This document shows, piece after piece, positions 6,684-13,151 of a stretch of 14,804 nucleotides of DNA. Location: contig CAJULD010000020.1 in assembly GCA_910587505.1 (NCBI GenBank), positions 1 through 14,804 of the forward strand. The letters are read 5' to 3'. A model generated the notes under the pieces. It saw only the letters and a list, made by a program, of their open reading frames with translations, ran no database searches and was not told the origin of the DNA. A program made the translations under genes and the position numbers. Source of the stretch: an uncultured Oscillospiraceae bacterium (GTDB lineage: Bacteria > Bacillota > Clostridia > Oscillospirales > Oscillospiraceae). Positions within the stretch are counted from its first letter, which is position 1. Every line of letters begins with the position of its first letter.

Positions 6684-7664
6684 ATGGAAATGATGATTGC
6701 CTGCATTCTCAGCTTCGCGGTCACGGCCCTGTTGGGGCGGTGGGTCATCCTGCCCGCCCTGCGGCGGCTGAAGGCCGGGCAGGAGATCCGGGAGGTGGGG
6801 CCCAGATGGCACGCCTCCAAGGCGGGGACCCCTACCATGGGCGGACTGATGTTCATCATCGGGACCGCGGCGGCAATATCCGCCGCCGGCTGGCGGGGAA
6901 TGGCCGGAGGAAATCTGACCCATATCTACCTGTTCCTCTTTTCCTCGGTGTTCGGCGTCATCGGCTTCCTGGACGACTATGAGAAGGTGAAGCGCCACCA
7001 GAATCTGGGACTGACGGCCATGCAGAAGTTCCTGCTCCAGCTGGCGGCCGCCATCCTGTTTCTGATGCTCATGCGCTTCGAGGGGCATATCACGCCCCAT
7101 CTGTATGTGCCCTTCCTCCGGCTGGACCTGTCTTTGAGCTGGCCGGCGTACATGGTGTTCTGCGCCTTCGTCATCGTGGGAGCGGTGAACGCGGTGAACA
7201 TCACCGACGGGCTGGACGGTCTGGCGGCCTCCGTCACGGTGCCGGTGGCCCTGTTTTACGCCGCCGCGGCGGCCTGGTGGGGCGTCACCCAGCTGGGCGT
7301 GTTCGCCGGGGCCCTGCTGGGGGGCCTGCTGGCCTTCCTGCTGTTCAACGCCCACCCCGCCAGGGTGTTCATGGGGGATACGGGCTCGCTGTTCCTGGGG
7401 GGCGCGGTGGCGGGAATGGCCTTCGCCATCGACATGCCCCTGATCCTGGTCCCCGTGGGGATCGTATATATTATAGAAACCCTCTCCGATATCCTCCAGG
7501 TGGGCTATTTCAAGCTGACCCACGGGAAGCGGATCTTCAAAATGGCCCCCATTCATCACCATTTCGAGATGTGCGGTTGGAGCGAGGGGAAGATTGTCAC
7601 CGTATTTACGGCGGTATCCGCGGTTTTTTGTATTTTGGCTCTGGCGGGAATCGTTGTCTGGTAG
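6684..7664 (+). CDS. mraY: Phospho-MurNAc-pentapeptide transferase MraY
   Basis: A 326-residue polytopic membrane enzyme with about ten helices. It transfers phospho-MurNAc-pentapeptide from UDP to undecaprenyl phosphate, giving lipid I. The family signatures are all present: HASKAGTPTMGG (residues 43-54), the metal-binding DDYEK (97-101), NITDGLDGL (172-180), NAHPARVFMGDTGSL (222-236, with Asp232) and HHHFE (291-295). The length is normal. ATG 6684 has GAGGGAG (6671-6677) 6 bases upstream. It is closely spaced after murE, so probably co-transcribed. murD, usually the next gene in this cluster, is missing; ftsW follows after 217 bases of repeat-rich sequence. Confidence 0.98.
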   Translation: MEMMIACILSFAVTALLGRWVILPALRRLKAGQEIREVGPRWHASKAGTPTMGGLMFIIGTAAAISAAGWRGMAGGNLTHIYLFLFSSVFGVIGFLDDYEKVKRHQNLGLTAMQKFLLQLAAAILFLMLMRFEGHITPHLYVPFLRLDLSLSWPAYMVFCAFVIVGAVNAVNITDGLDGLAASVTVPVALFYAAAAAWWGVTQLGVFAGALLGGLLAFLLFNAHPARVFMGDTGSLFLGGAVAGMAFAIDMPLILVPVGIVYIIETLSDILQVGYFKLTHGKRIFKMAPIHHHFEMCGWSEGKIVTVFTAVSAVFCILALAGIVVW

Positions 7665-7675
7665 ACCTGTTTCCG

Positions 7676-7850
7676 GGGACTGCGCGGTTTTTGTGCCGCC
7701 TGTCCCGTAAAGGATCGCTTCGCGATCCTTTCAGCATCTGACTTGCCGGAGGCGCGCTGCCGGCCAGGGCCGCCGCAGGAGGGCCCACGGCACAAAAAGT
7801 ACCCCGGAGGCATCGAGAAGAAAAATCCGTCCTGTGCGCCCTCAGGGCGC
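7676..7850. repeat. Hairpin and inverted-repeat element between mraY and ftsW
   Basis: This gap holds nested structure. GGGAC (7676-7680)/GTCCC (7702-7706) encloses GCGG/CCGC. AAAGGATCGC (7709-7718)/GCGATCCTTT (7722-7731) forms a 10-bp stem with a 3-base TTC loop. The 11-mer TTTTTGTGCCG (7688-7698) recurs inverted as CGGCACAAAAA (7788-7798), enclosing about 89 bases. CACAAAAAGTACC (7791-7803) is the exact reverse complement of 1801-1813, and the following ~50 bases resemble 1820-1876 before ftsL. No tract of Ts follows, so it is not a clear terminator. It looks like a second, longer copy of the element before ftsL and sits where murD is expected. Confidence 0.55.
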
Positions 7851-7881
7851 GAAGACGACTTCCAGCGAAAGGAGGAATCCC

Positions 7882-9189
7882 ATGGCGCAGAAAAAAATCC
7901 ACCCTGTGAAAACCCGGAACGGCATCCCCCTGACACGGGAGGAATACCGGCAGCTGAAAAAGCAGAAGGAACGGGAAGACCGGCGCAAACGGCAGGAGGC
8001 CTGGGAAGCCGCCAGAGGACCGCTGGATCTGCCCTTCCTGCTGCTGGCCCTGCTGCTGCTGGGGGTGGGACTCATCATGCTGCTCTCCGCCAGCTTCCCC
8101 TCGGCCCAGTCCAACGCCAGGCTGGGAAACGACGCGCTGTATTATTTCAAGCGGCAGGTGATTTTCGCCGGGCTGGGACTTTTCGCCATGTTCTGGGTGA
8201 GCAAGATCAACTATGAGCGCTTTCGCGGCCTGGCCCGGCTGGCGCTGATCGTCTCCTTTGTCCTGCTGATTCTGGTGGTCATTCCGGGCCCCAACAAATA
8301 CGGCCGCCTGCTGGCTCTGGGCGAAAACGGCGCGGCCCGGTGGCTGGGCATCCCCAGCACCTCCCTCACCTTCCAGCCCTCGGAGGTGGCAAAGATGGGC
8401 CTTATCGTCTATTTTGCCGAATCCATCTCCAAAAAGCGGGAGAAAATGAAAACCTTCCGGGAGGGCTTCCTGCCCCATGTGACCATTCTGCTGGCCATGT
8501 TCGTTCTGACCCTCATCGAGCCTCACTTCTCCGGCGCGCTGCTGATTTTCGGCATCGGCGCGGCCATGCTGGTGGTGGGCGGCATCCACTGGGGCTGGGT
8601 GGCGGCGGGCTCCGGCGCGGTGGGCGTGGCCGCGTACCTGCTGTTTTTCACGGAAATCATCGACAAAATTTTCCACTTCCTCAACTACAACGCCACCCGG
8701 CTTCAGGTGTGGCGGGACCCCTTCGGCGGGGACCTGGCCTTCCGGAGGGACGACGCGTGGCAGACCATCCAGAGCCTGTATGCCATCGGCTCCGGGGGAC
8801 TGCTGGGCGTGGGGCTGGGCAAGAGCCGGCAGAAATTCGGCTATCTCCCCGAGTCCCAGAACGACTACATTTTCGCCATCGTCATGGAGGAGCTGGGACT
8901 GGTGGGCGGCACGCTCATCATGATGCTCTTCTCCCTGCTGATTATCCGGGGCTTCTGGCTGGCCATCCACGCCAGAGACCGGTTCGGCAGCCTGCTGATC
9001 GTGGGCGTCACCACCCAGATCGCCCTGCAGACCTTCCTGAATATCGCCGTGGTGACAAACTTCATGCCCTCCACCGGCATCTCCCTCCCCTTTTTCAGCT
9101 CGGGGGGCACGGCGCTGGCCATCCAGCTGGTGGAAATCGGCATCGTGCTGTCGGTGTCCCGGCAGATTCCCGCGCCAAAGGCGCGGTAG
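7882..9189 (+). CDS. ftsW: Septal peptidoglycan polymerase FtsW (SEDS family)
   Basis: A 435-residue SEDS protein with about ten transmembrane helices. It polymerises lipid II into septal glycan together with the division PBP. Signs are ARWLG and FQPSEVAK, GLGKSRQKFGYLPESQNDYIFA with Asp328 at the position of the catalytic aspartate of SEDS enzymes (E. coli FtsW Asp297), and FSSGGT near the C-terminus. The QPDFGT motif of E. coli reads EPHFSG here, which I believe is common in clostridial FtsW. Residues 1-48 are an unusually charged cytoplasmic tail. ATG 7882 follows AAAGGAGG (7868-7875) at 6 bases; in-frame ATG 7834 lies in repeat sequence with no good ribosome binding site. RodA is the paralogue; the neighbours favour FtsW. 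Confidence 0.95.
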   Translation: MAQKKIHPVKTRNGIPLTREEYRQLKKQKEREDRRKRQEAWEAARGPLDLPFLLLALLLLGVGLIMLLSASFPSAQSNARLGNDALYYFKRQVIFAGLGLFAMFWVSKINYERFRGLARLALIVSFVLLILVVIPGPNKYGRLLALGENGAARWLGIPSTSLTFQPSEVAKMGLIVYFAESISKKREKMKTFREGFLPHVTILLAMFVLTLIEPHFSGALLIFGIGAAMLVVGGIHWGWVAAGSGAVGVAAYLLFFTEIIDKIFHFLNYNATRLQVWRDPFGGDLAFRRDDAWQTIQSLYAIGSGGLLGVGLGKSRQKFGYLPESQNDYIFAIVMEELGLVGGTLIMMLFSLLIIRGFWLAIHARDRFGSLLIVGVTTQIALQTFLNIAVVTNFMPSTGISLPFFSSGGTALAIQLVEIGIVLSVSRQIPAPKAR

Positions 9190-9263
9190 GAGCACGAAAA
9201 TCATACCGGGCTCCGTCCGGACCCGGCTTTCAGAAAACTTTCCTGCGAGGCAAAATATATTTA

Positions 9264-9302
9264 CCTGAAAGCTCTTTCTGATTTTTTCTTTCAGGAGAAA
9301 GA
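9264..9302. repeat. Hairpin upstream of murG (inverted mini-hairpin family member)
   Basis: CCTGAAAG (9264-9271) pairs with CTTTCAGG (9288-9295) over a 16-base loop. Bases 9283-9302, TTTTTCTTTCAGGAGAAAGA, resemble the reverse complement of the hairpin after mraZ (759-780). The right arm overlaps the first bases of AGGAGA (9293-9298), the ribosome binding site of a short leader ORF, so folding could hide it. Confidence 0.45.
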
Positions 9303-9306
9303 ATGT

Positions 9307-9333
9307 ATGCCTGACGGCACGGAAACGAGGTGA
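9307..9333 (+). CDS. Putative 8-residue leader ORF before murG
   Basis: ATG 9307 reads MPDGTETR and stops at TGA 9331-9333. AGGAGA (9293-9298) sits 8 bases upstream, ideal spacing. Its stop overlaps GAGGTGA (9327-9333), the murG ribosome binding site, so ribosomes finishing here would be delivered 7 bases from the murG start. Another ATG at 9303 would give only MYA. It may be a real translational coupler or chance; no homologue can be judged at this length. Confidence 0.35.
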   Translation: MPDGTETR

Positions 9334-9340
9334 GAAGCTC

Positions 9341-10474
9341 ATAAAAGTCATTTTTACCTGCGGCGGGACGGCGGGACACGTGAACCCCGCTCTGGCCCTG
9401 GCCGGGCTCGTCAAAGAGCGGCAGCCCGACAGTGAAATTCTCTTCGTAGGGGCCCACCGGGGCATCGAAAGGGAGCTCATCGAGTCGGCGGGCTGGCCCT
9501 TCCGGGCCGTGGAGGTGTCCAACTTCCACCGCTCCGTGCAGCCGAAGGAGATCCGGCACAACCTGGTCTCCCTGCGCAACTTCCTCCGCTCCCCCGGGGA
9601 GGCCCGGGCGCTGCTGCGGGAATTCCCCGCCGAGCTGGTGGTGGGCACCGGCGGCTACGCCAGCTATCCCATGATTCAGGCCGCCTCCAGACTGGGCATC
9701 CCCACCGCCATCCACGAGTCCAACGCCATTCCCGGCCTCACCACCCGCCTGCTGGAAAATCACGCCGGCTTAATCATGGTTGGTTTCGAGGAGTGCCGGA
9801 AAAACTATAAGCACCCGGAAAAGGTGCTGGTGACGGGTACGCCCGTGAGAGGAGACTTCTTCCGGCTCACCAGGCGTCAGGCCAGGGAAAAGCTGGGCGT
9901 GAACGACGGCAGGCCCCTGATCGTCTCCTTCTTCGGCAGCCTGGGCGCCGCGGGGATGAACCGGGAGATGGCCCGGTTCCTGGCCCTGGAGGCCGCAAAC
10001 GGCGCGCCCTTCCACCACGTCCACAGCGCCGGAGCCATCGGCTGCCGCCACATGGCCGAATATCTCCGGGATGCCGGGGTGGATCTGAGCCGGACGCCGG
10101 AGCTGGAGGTCCGGGAGTACATCCGGAATATGGCGGAGCTCATGCGGGCCGCCGATCTGGTAATCTGCCGGGCCGGAGCCAGCACCATCAGCGAGCTGAC
10201 CGTCCTGGGCGTGCCCGCCATCATGATTCCTTCCCCCAACGTGACCCACAACCATCAGGAATCCAACGCACGGGTCCTCGCCGACGCGGGGGGCGCGCTG
10301 ATGCTGCTGGAAAAGGATACCGGCGGGCAGGTCCTCTATGACGCCGCCTGCGCCATATTGCAGGACGAAGGGCGGCGGCGGGAAATGGGCGCGGCCATGG
10401 CCTCGCTGGGTACAATCGACGCGGCGGAGCGGATTCTGGATGCCGTCCTGGCCCTGACCCGGAAGAAAAAGTAG
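9341..10474 (+). CDS. murG: Lipid II synthase MurG, apparent ATA start
   Basis: A 377-residue membrane-associated GT-B glycosyltransferase that adds GlcNAc from UDP-GlcNAc to lipid I. Signs are the N-terminal glycine loop GGTAGHVNP (residues 8-16), VVGTGGYASYPM, IHESNAIPGLTTRLL, VTGTPVR, and the donor-site block CRAGASTISEL (276-286) through HNHQESNA. The first in-frame ATG/GTG/TTG is GTG 9380, which would delete GGTAGH. The frame is open upstream only to TGA 9266 and holds no other standard start. GAGGTGA (9327-9333) lies 7 bases before ATA 9341, giving MKVIFTCGGTAGH, the usual MurG opening. So the start is ATA, or a miscalled ATG. An in-frame CTG at 9311 is the alternative. murA follows after 61 bases. 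Confidence 0.93.
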   Translation: MKVIFTCGGTAGHVNPALALAGLVKERQPDSEILFVGAHRGIERELIESAGWPFRAVEVSNFHRSVQPKEIRHNLVSLRNFLRSPGEARALLREFPAELVVGTGGYASYPMIQAASRLGIPTAIHESNAIPGLTTRLLENHAGLIMVGFEECRKNYKHPEKVLVTGTPVRGDFFRLTRRQAREKLGVNDGRPLIVSFFGSLGAAGMNREMARFLALEAANGAPFHHVHSAGAIGCRHMAEYLRDAGVDLSRTPELEVREYIRNMAELMRAADLVICRAGASTISELTVLGVPAIMIPSPNVTHNHQESNARVLADAGGALMLLEKDTGGQVLYDAACAILQDEGRRREMGAAMASLGTIDAAERILDAVLALTRKKK

Positions 10475-10535
10475 CAGATTCCTTCCTTTCGCATACCATG
10501 GGTTAGTCTGACAAATCCATGGGCGGAGGGATTCT

Positions 10536-11792
10536 ATGAGCCATATCATCATTCAGGGGGGCGGCCGGCTGGAGGGCGCTCTCACCATCCAGGGCGCAAA
10601 AAACAGCGTTTTGCCCATTCTGGCCGCCTCCATTCTCCATCCGGGGCGCACCACCCTGCTGGGCTGCCCCCATCTCAGCGACGTGGAGGCCAGCATCCGT
10701 ATCCTCCGCCACCTGGGATGCCGGGCCGGCTGGGAGAACGGAGCGCTGGTGGTGGACGCGTCCACCATCGACCGGTGGGACATCCCCGACAGCATGATGC
10801 GGGAGATGCGCTCCTCGGTGGTCTTTCTGGGGGCCATCCTGGCCCGCATGGGCTGGGCGGAGCTGAGCCACCCGGGCGGGTGCGAGCTGGGCCCCCGGCC
10901 CATCGACCTGCATCTGACCGCGCTGAGGCAGCTGGGCGCCCAGCTGCGGGAGGAGAGCGGCTGCCTGCGCTGCACGGCCCAGCACATGGAGGGCCGGGAG
11001 ATCGTACTGAGCATGCCCAGCGTGGGCGCGACGGAAAACGCCATGCTGGCCGCCTGCGGCGCGGAGGGCGAAACGGTGCTGGTCAACGCCGCCCGTGAAC
11101 CGGAAATCGTGGACTTACAGTCCTATCTCTGCGGCATGGGCTGCCCCGTCCGGGGCGCAGGCAGCTCCACCGTCTGCATTCAGGGCCGCCGGCGCACCCA
11201 CGACGTGACCCACACCATCATGCCCGACCGGATCGCGGCAGCTACATACCTCGCCGCCGTAGCGGCGTCCGGCGGCGAGGTGGAACTGCACGGCGTCCGC
11301 TGCGGCCACCTGTCCACCGTGACCGCCGCCCTCCATGCCGCCGGGTGTCATATCGCCGGCGGAGAGGGGCGGCTGATGCTCCGTTCGGAAGGGCGGCTGC
11401 GGGCCGTCGGGACCGTCCGCACAGCCCCCTACCCCGGCTTTCCCACCGACGCCCAGGCCGTCCTCATGGCCGCGCTGCTGCGGGCTCAGGGGGCCACCGT
11501 GTTCGTGGAAAACATCTTCGAGAACCGCTACCGCCACGTGGATGAGCTCTGCCGCATGGGCGCAGACATCAGCGTGGCCGGACGGGTGGCCGTCATCACC
11601 GGCGTGGACGCACTGTGCGGGGCGCGGGTAAGATGCACCGACCTGCGGGGCGGCGCGGCACTGCTGGTGGCGGGCCTCTCCGCTCAGGGGGAAACCCGGA
11701 TCGACGATATCTTTCATATCCAGCGGGGCTATGAGGACCCCGTGGGCGATCTCCGCGCCCTGGGCGCGGAGGTGCGGATGGAAGACGGCTGA
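10536..11792 (+). CDS. murA: UDP-GlcNAc 1-carboxyvinyltransferase MurA
   Basis: A 418-residue cytoplasmic enzyme that transfers enolpyruvate from PEP to UDP-GlcNAc, the first committed step of peptidoglycan synthesis. Visible are K22-N23 in GAKNSVLPILAA, the catalytic loop HPGGCELGPRPIDLHL with Cys116 (equivalent to E. coli Cys115, the fosfomycin target), and GFPTDAQA carrying the catalytic aspartate. The cysteine implies a fosfomycin-sensitive type, as far as sequence can show. The length is typical. ATG 10536 follows GGAGG (10525-10529) at 6 bases. Firmicutes often carry two murA genes; whether a second exists elsewhere cannot be seen. A 310-base gap without a gene separates it from ftsQ. 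Confidence 0.97.
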   Translation: MSHIIIQGGGRLEGALTIQGAKNSVLPILAASILHPGRTTLLGCPHLSDVEASIRILRHLGCRAGWENGALVVDASTIDRWDIPDSMMREMRSSVVFLGAILARMGWAELSHPGGCELGPRPIDLHLTALRQLGAQLREESGCLRCTAQHMEGREIVLSMPSVGATENAMLAACGAEGETVLVNAAREPEIVDLQSYLCGMGCPVRGAGSSTVCIQGRRRTHDVTHTIMPDRIAAATYLAAVAASGGEVELHGVRCGHLSTVTAALHAAGCHIAGGEGRLMLRSEGRLRAVGTVRTAPYPGFPTDAQAVLMAALLRAQGATVFVENIFENRYRHVDELCRMGADISVAGRVAVITGVDALCGARVRCTDLRGGAALLVAGLSAQGETRIDDIFHIQRGYEDPVGDLRALGAEVRMEDG

Positions 11793-11835
11793 TTCTTTTT
11801 CTTTAAGAAGCTGAACCAACAGGCGGGAGCAGACA

Positions 11836-11861
11836 TCCGGACGGAAAATTTACCGTCCGGA
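11836..11861. repeat. Hairpin after murA
   Basis: TCCGGACGG (11836-11844) pairs perfectly with CCGTCCGGA (11853-11861), 9 bp, over an 8-base A/T loop. It lies 44 bases after the murA stop. No T tract follows, so it is not a typical intrinsic terminator; it could protect the murA mRNA 3' end. Confidence 0.5.
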
Positions 11862-12007
11862 CTGCGTGAGAAAAGCCTGAAATCCGTCAGGATTCCTGCG
11901 CTTTCCTTCCCTGCCCGTCAAAAATCTTTCCCGCCAATCTGCGCACTTCGCCTGCTGGTACAGCTTCTGCACTTTCTTTCTCCGCCCCGCCGTCGCAGGG
12001 CAGACGG

Positions 12008-12062
12008 GTATGTTTCCCGCGCAGGAAACGTACCTGCAAAGTACGGGGGCGCGAAGCCCCCG
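12008..12062 (+). promoter_or_regulatory. Paired hairpins in the ftsQ leader
   Basis: The 310 bases between murA and ftsQ hold no gene I can support. Close to ftsQ, GTATGTTTCC (12008-12017) pairs with GGAAACGTAC (12024-12033), one wobble pair and a 6-base loop. CGGGGGC (12044-12050) pairs with GCCCCCG (12056-12062) over a 5-base loop. The second ends 25 bases before the ftsQ ribosome binding site. They may shape ftsQ translation or be dispersed repeat sequence. Confidence 0.4.
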
Positions 12063-12102
12063 GAAAGGAATACCGGATAATCTCGGGAAAGGAGGCCCCG
12101 CC

Positions 12103-12867
12103 ATGCCGAACAAAAGAAAAAAGCGGCGCCGCCGGGGCGGCCTGGGCCGCCTCCTGCGGCCCTTCTCCTTCCTCATCGCCGCCGTTGCCGTGGTGGCGGC
12201 GCTCACCCTCTTTTTCAAGGTGGAAACCATCGTGGTAACAGGAGCGGGCCGCTACGCCGCCGCCGAGATCATCGAGGCCTCCGGCGTGAAAACCGGCGAC
12301 AACCTGGTCCTCCTGGACCGCTACCGCGTCTCCCAGCGAATCTACACCGCCCTCCCCTACATTACCGACGTCAGCCCCCGGCAGGAATTCCCCGGCACTC
12401 TCCACATCGAGGTCACGGAGGCCCGTCCCGCCGCCGCCATTATGGGCGCGGGAGGCTACTGGCTGCTGAACGCCGGTGGAAAGCTGCTGGAGGTAGTGGA
12501 CGCCTCCGCCGCCGCCGGTTACCTGCAAATTGCCGGCGTGCAGGCTCAGGACCCCGCCGTCAGCGGCTCCCTCGCACTTCCTGAGGAATGCCCCATCACC
12601 GCGCCGCGCCTGCTGGAGCTGCTGTCCGCTCTGGAGGAGCAGGGGGCCCTCGAGCGGACCGGCAGCATCGATTGCAGTGACCCCGGCGTGCTGAAGCTTC
12701 AGTACGACGGCCGCTTCCAGGTGGAAATGTTTTACAGCGCCGACTTCGCCTTCAAGATTACCTGCATGCTCAGCGCCGTGGACCGTCTGGAGGCCAACGA
12801 GTCCGGCATTCTGCGCATGACCTTTTCCGACGATTATGAGGTCCATCTCATCCGCACGGCAGACTGA
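12103..12867 (+). CDS. ftsQ: Division protein FtsQ/DivIB with POTRA domain
   Basis: A 254-residue bitopic protein. It has a very basic cytoplasmic N-terminus (KRKKRRRR, residues 4-11), one transmembrane helix (about 19-38) and an extracytoplasmic POTRA domain (about 38-109, VETIVVTGAGRYAAAEIIEA through EFPGTLHIEVTEARPAA), then a beta-type C-terminal region. This is the FtsQ/DivIB architecture; with FtsL and DivIC it controls septal synthesis. Similarity beyond the POTRA domain is low, as is normal. ATG 12103 has AAAGGAGG (12088-12095) 7 bases upstream; an in-frame ATG at 12010 falls inside a hairpin and lacks a ribosome binding site. It is the last gene before the ftsZ promoter; ftsA, often next, is absent. 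Confidence 0.9.
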   Translation: MPNKRKKRRRRGGLGRLLRPFSFLIAAVAVVAALTLFFKVETIVVTGAGRYAAAEIIEASGVKTGDNLVLLDRYRVSQRIYTALPYITDVSPRQEFPGTLHIEVTEARPAAAIMGAGGYWLLNAGGKLLEVVDASAAAGYLQIAGVQAQDPAVSGSLALPEECPITAPRLLELLSALEEQGALERTGSIDCSDPGVLKLQYDGRFQVEMFYSADFAFKITCMLSAVDRLEANESGILRMTFSDDYEVHLIRTAD

Positions 12868-12873
12868 GAGCCT

Positions 12874-12884
12874 GCATTCACAAC
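12874..12884. repeat. TATTCACAAC-like repeat, copy 3
   Basis: GCATTCACAAC, 6 bases after the ftsQ stop, shares ATTCACAAC with copies at 782-802 and 5113-5133 but no extended flank. It could be chance taken alone; position after a stop codon agrees with the other two. Confidence 0.35.
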
Positions 12885-12898
12885 GCTCAGCACCCTCC

Positions 12899-12959
12899 GG
12901 GCGGTTTTTTCCCGCCATCCTGCGTCAATTTTCCCTGTCCGGCGGGAAAAAAACCGGCC
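12899..12959. repeat. Long imperfect inverted repeat between ftsQ and ftsZ
   Basis: GGTTTTTTCCCGCC (12903-12916) is repeated inverted as GGCGGGAAAAAAACC (12941-12955), with one extra A, around a 24-base loop. Further G-C pairs extend it outward to 12899/12959. No T tract follows the stem. It lies between the end of the mraZ-ftsQ unit and the ftsZ promoter, so it may end or protect the upstream transcript, but it is not a standard terminator. Confidence 0.55.
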
Positions 12960-13040
12960 ACCCGGCATCCCCCGGTTATGGATGCATGTTCCGACAGGCC
13001 GTCTTCGCCCGAAAAAATCAAAAAAGTCTGGTCTTCGCTA

Positions 13041-13069
13041 TTGACCTGTCCTGGAAAAGAGGATATAAT
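13041..13069 (+). promoter_or_regulatory. Strong SigA-type promoter of ftsZ
   Basis: TTGACC (13041-13046) and TATAAT (13064-13069) are separated by 17 bases; only the last -35 base differs from consensus. Two runs of six A lie at 13012-13026 upstream, a possible UP element. The 8-mer GTCTTCGC is present at 13001 and 13031, the latter abutting the -35 box. Transcription should start near 13076, leaving a leader of about 76 bases. ftsZ can thus be expressed independently of the MraZ-controlled operon. Confidence 0.9.
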
Positions 13070-13151
13070 AAGTTAAATTAACACTTTATCCTGGGGTATG
13101 GTTCCCGGCTGACATACAAAAGACAGCATTTCTGGTAGGAGGAGTTCCATT

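Noticed and set aside
7834..7881. ftsW start at ATG 7834
   Set aside because: Lies in repeat sequence without a Shine-Dalgarno; ATG 7882 has AAAGGAGG.
7606..9648. Long open frame on the minus strand (680 codons), and similar ones at 2658-4322, 5224-6642, 11887-12918 and 13086-14369
   Set aside because: They lie opposite well-identified genes, have low-complexity Gly/Arg/Gln/His-rich products, and reflect the high GC content and codon bias of the + strand.
12010..12102. ftsQ start at ATG 12010
   Set aside because: Lies inside a hairpin with no ribosome binding site; ATG 12103 follows AAAGGAGG and opens with the typical basic tail.
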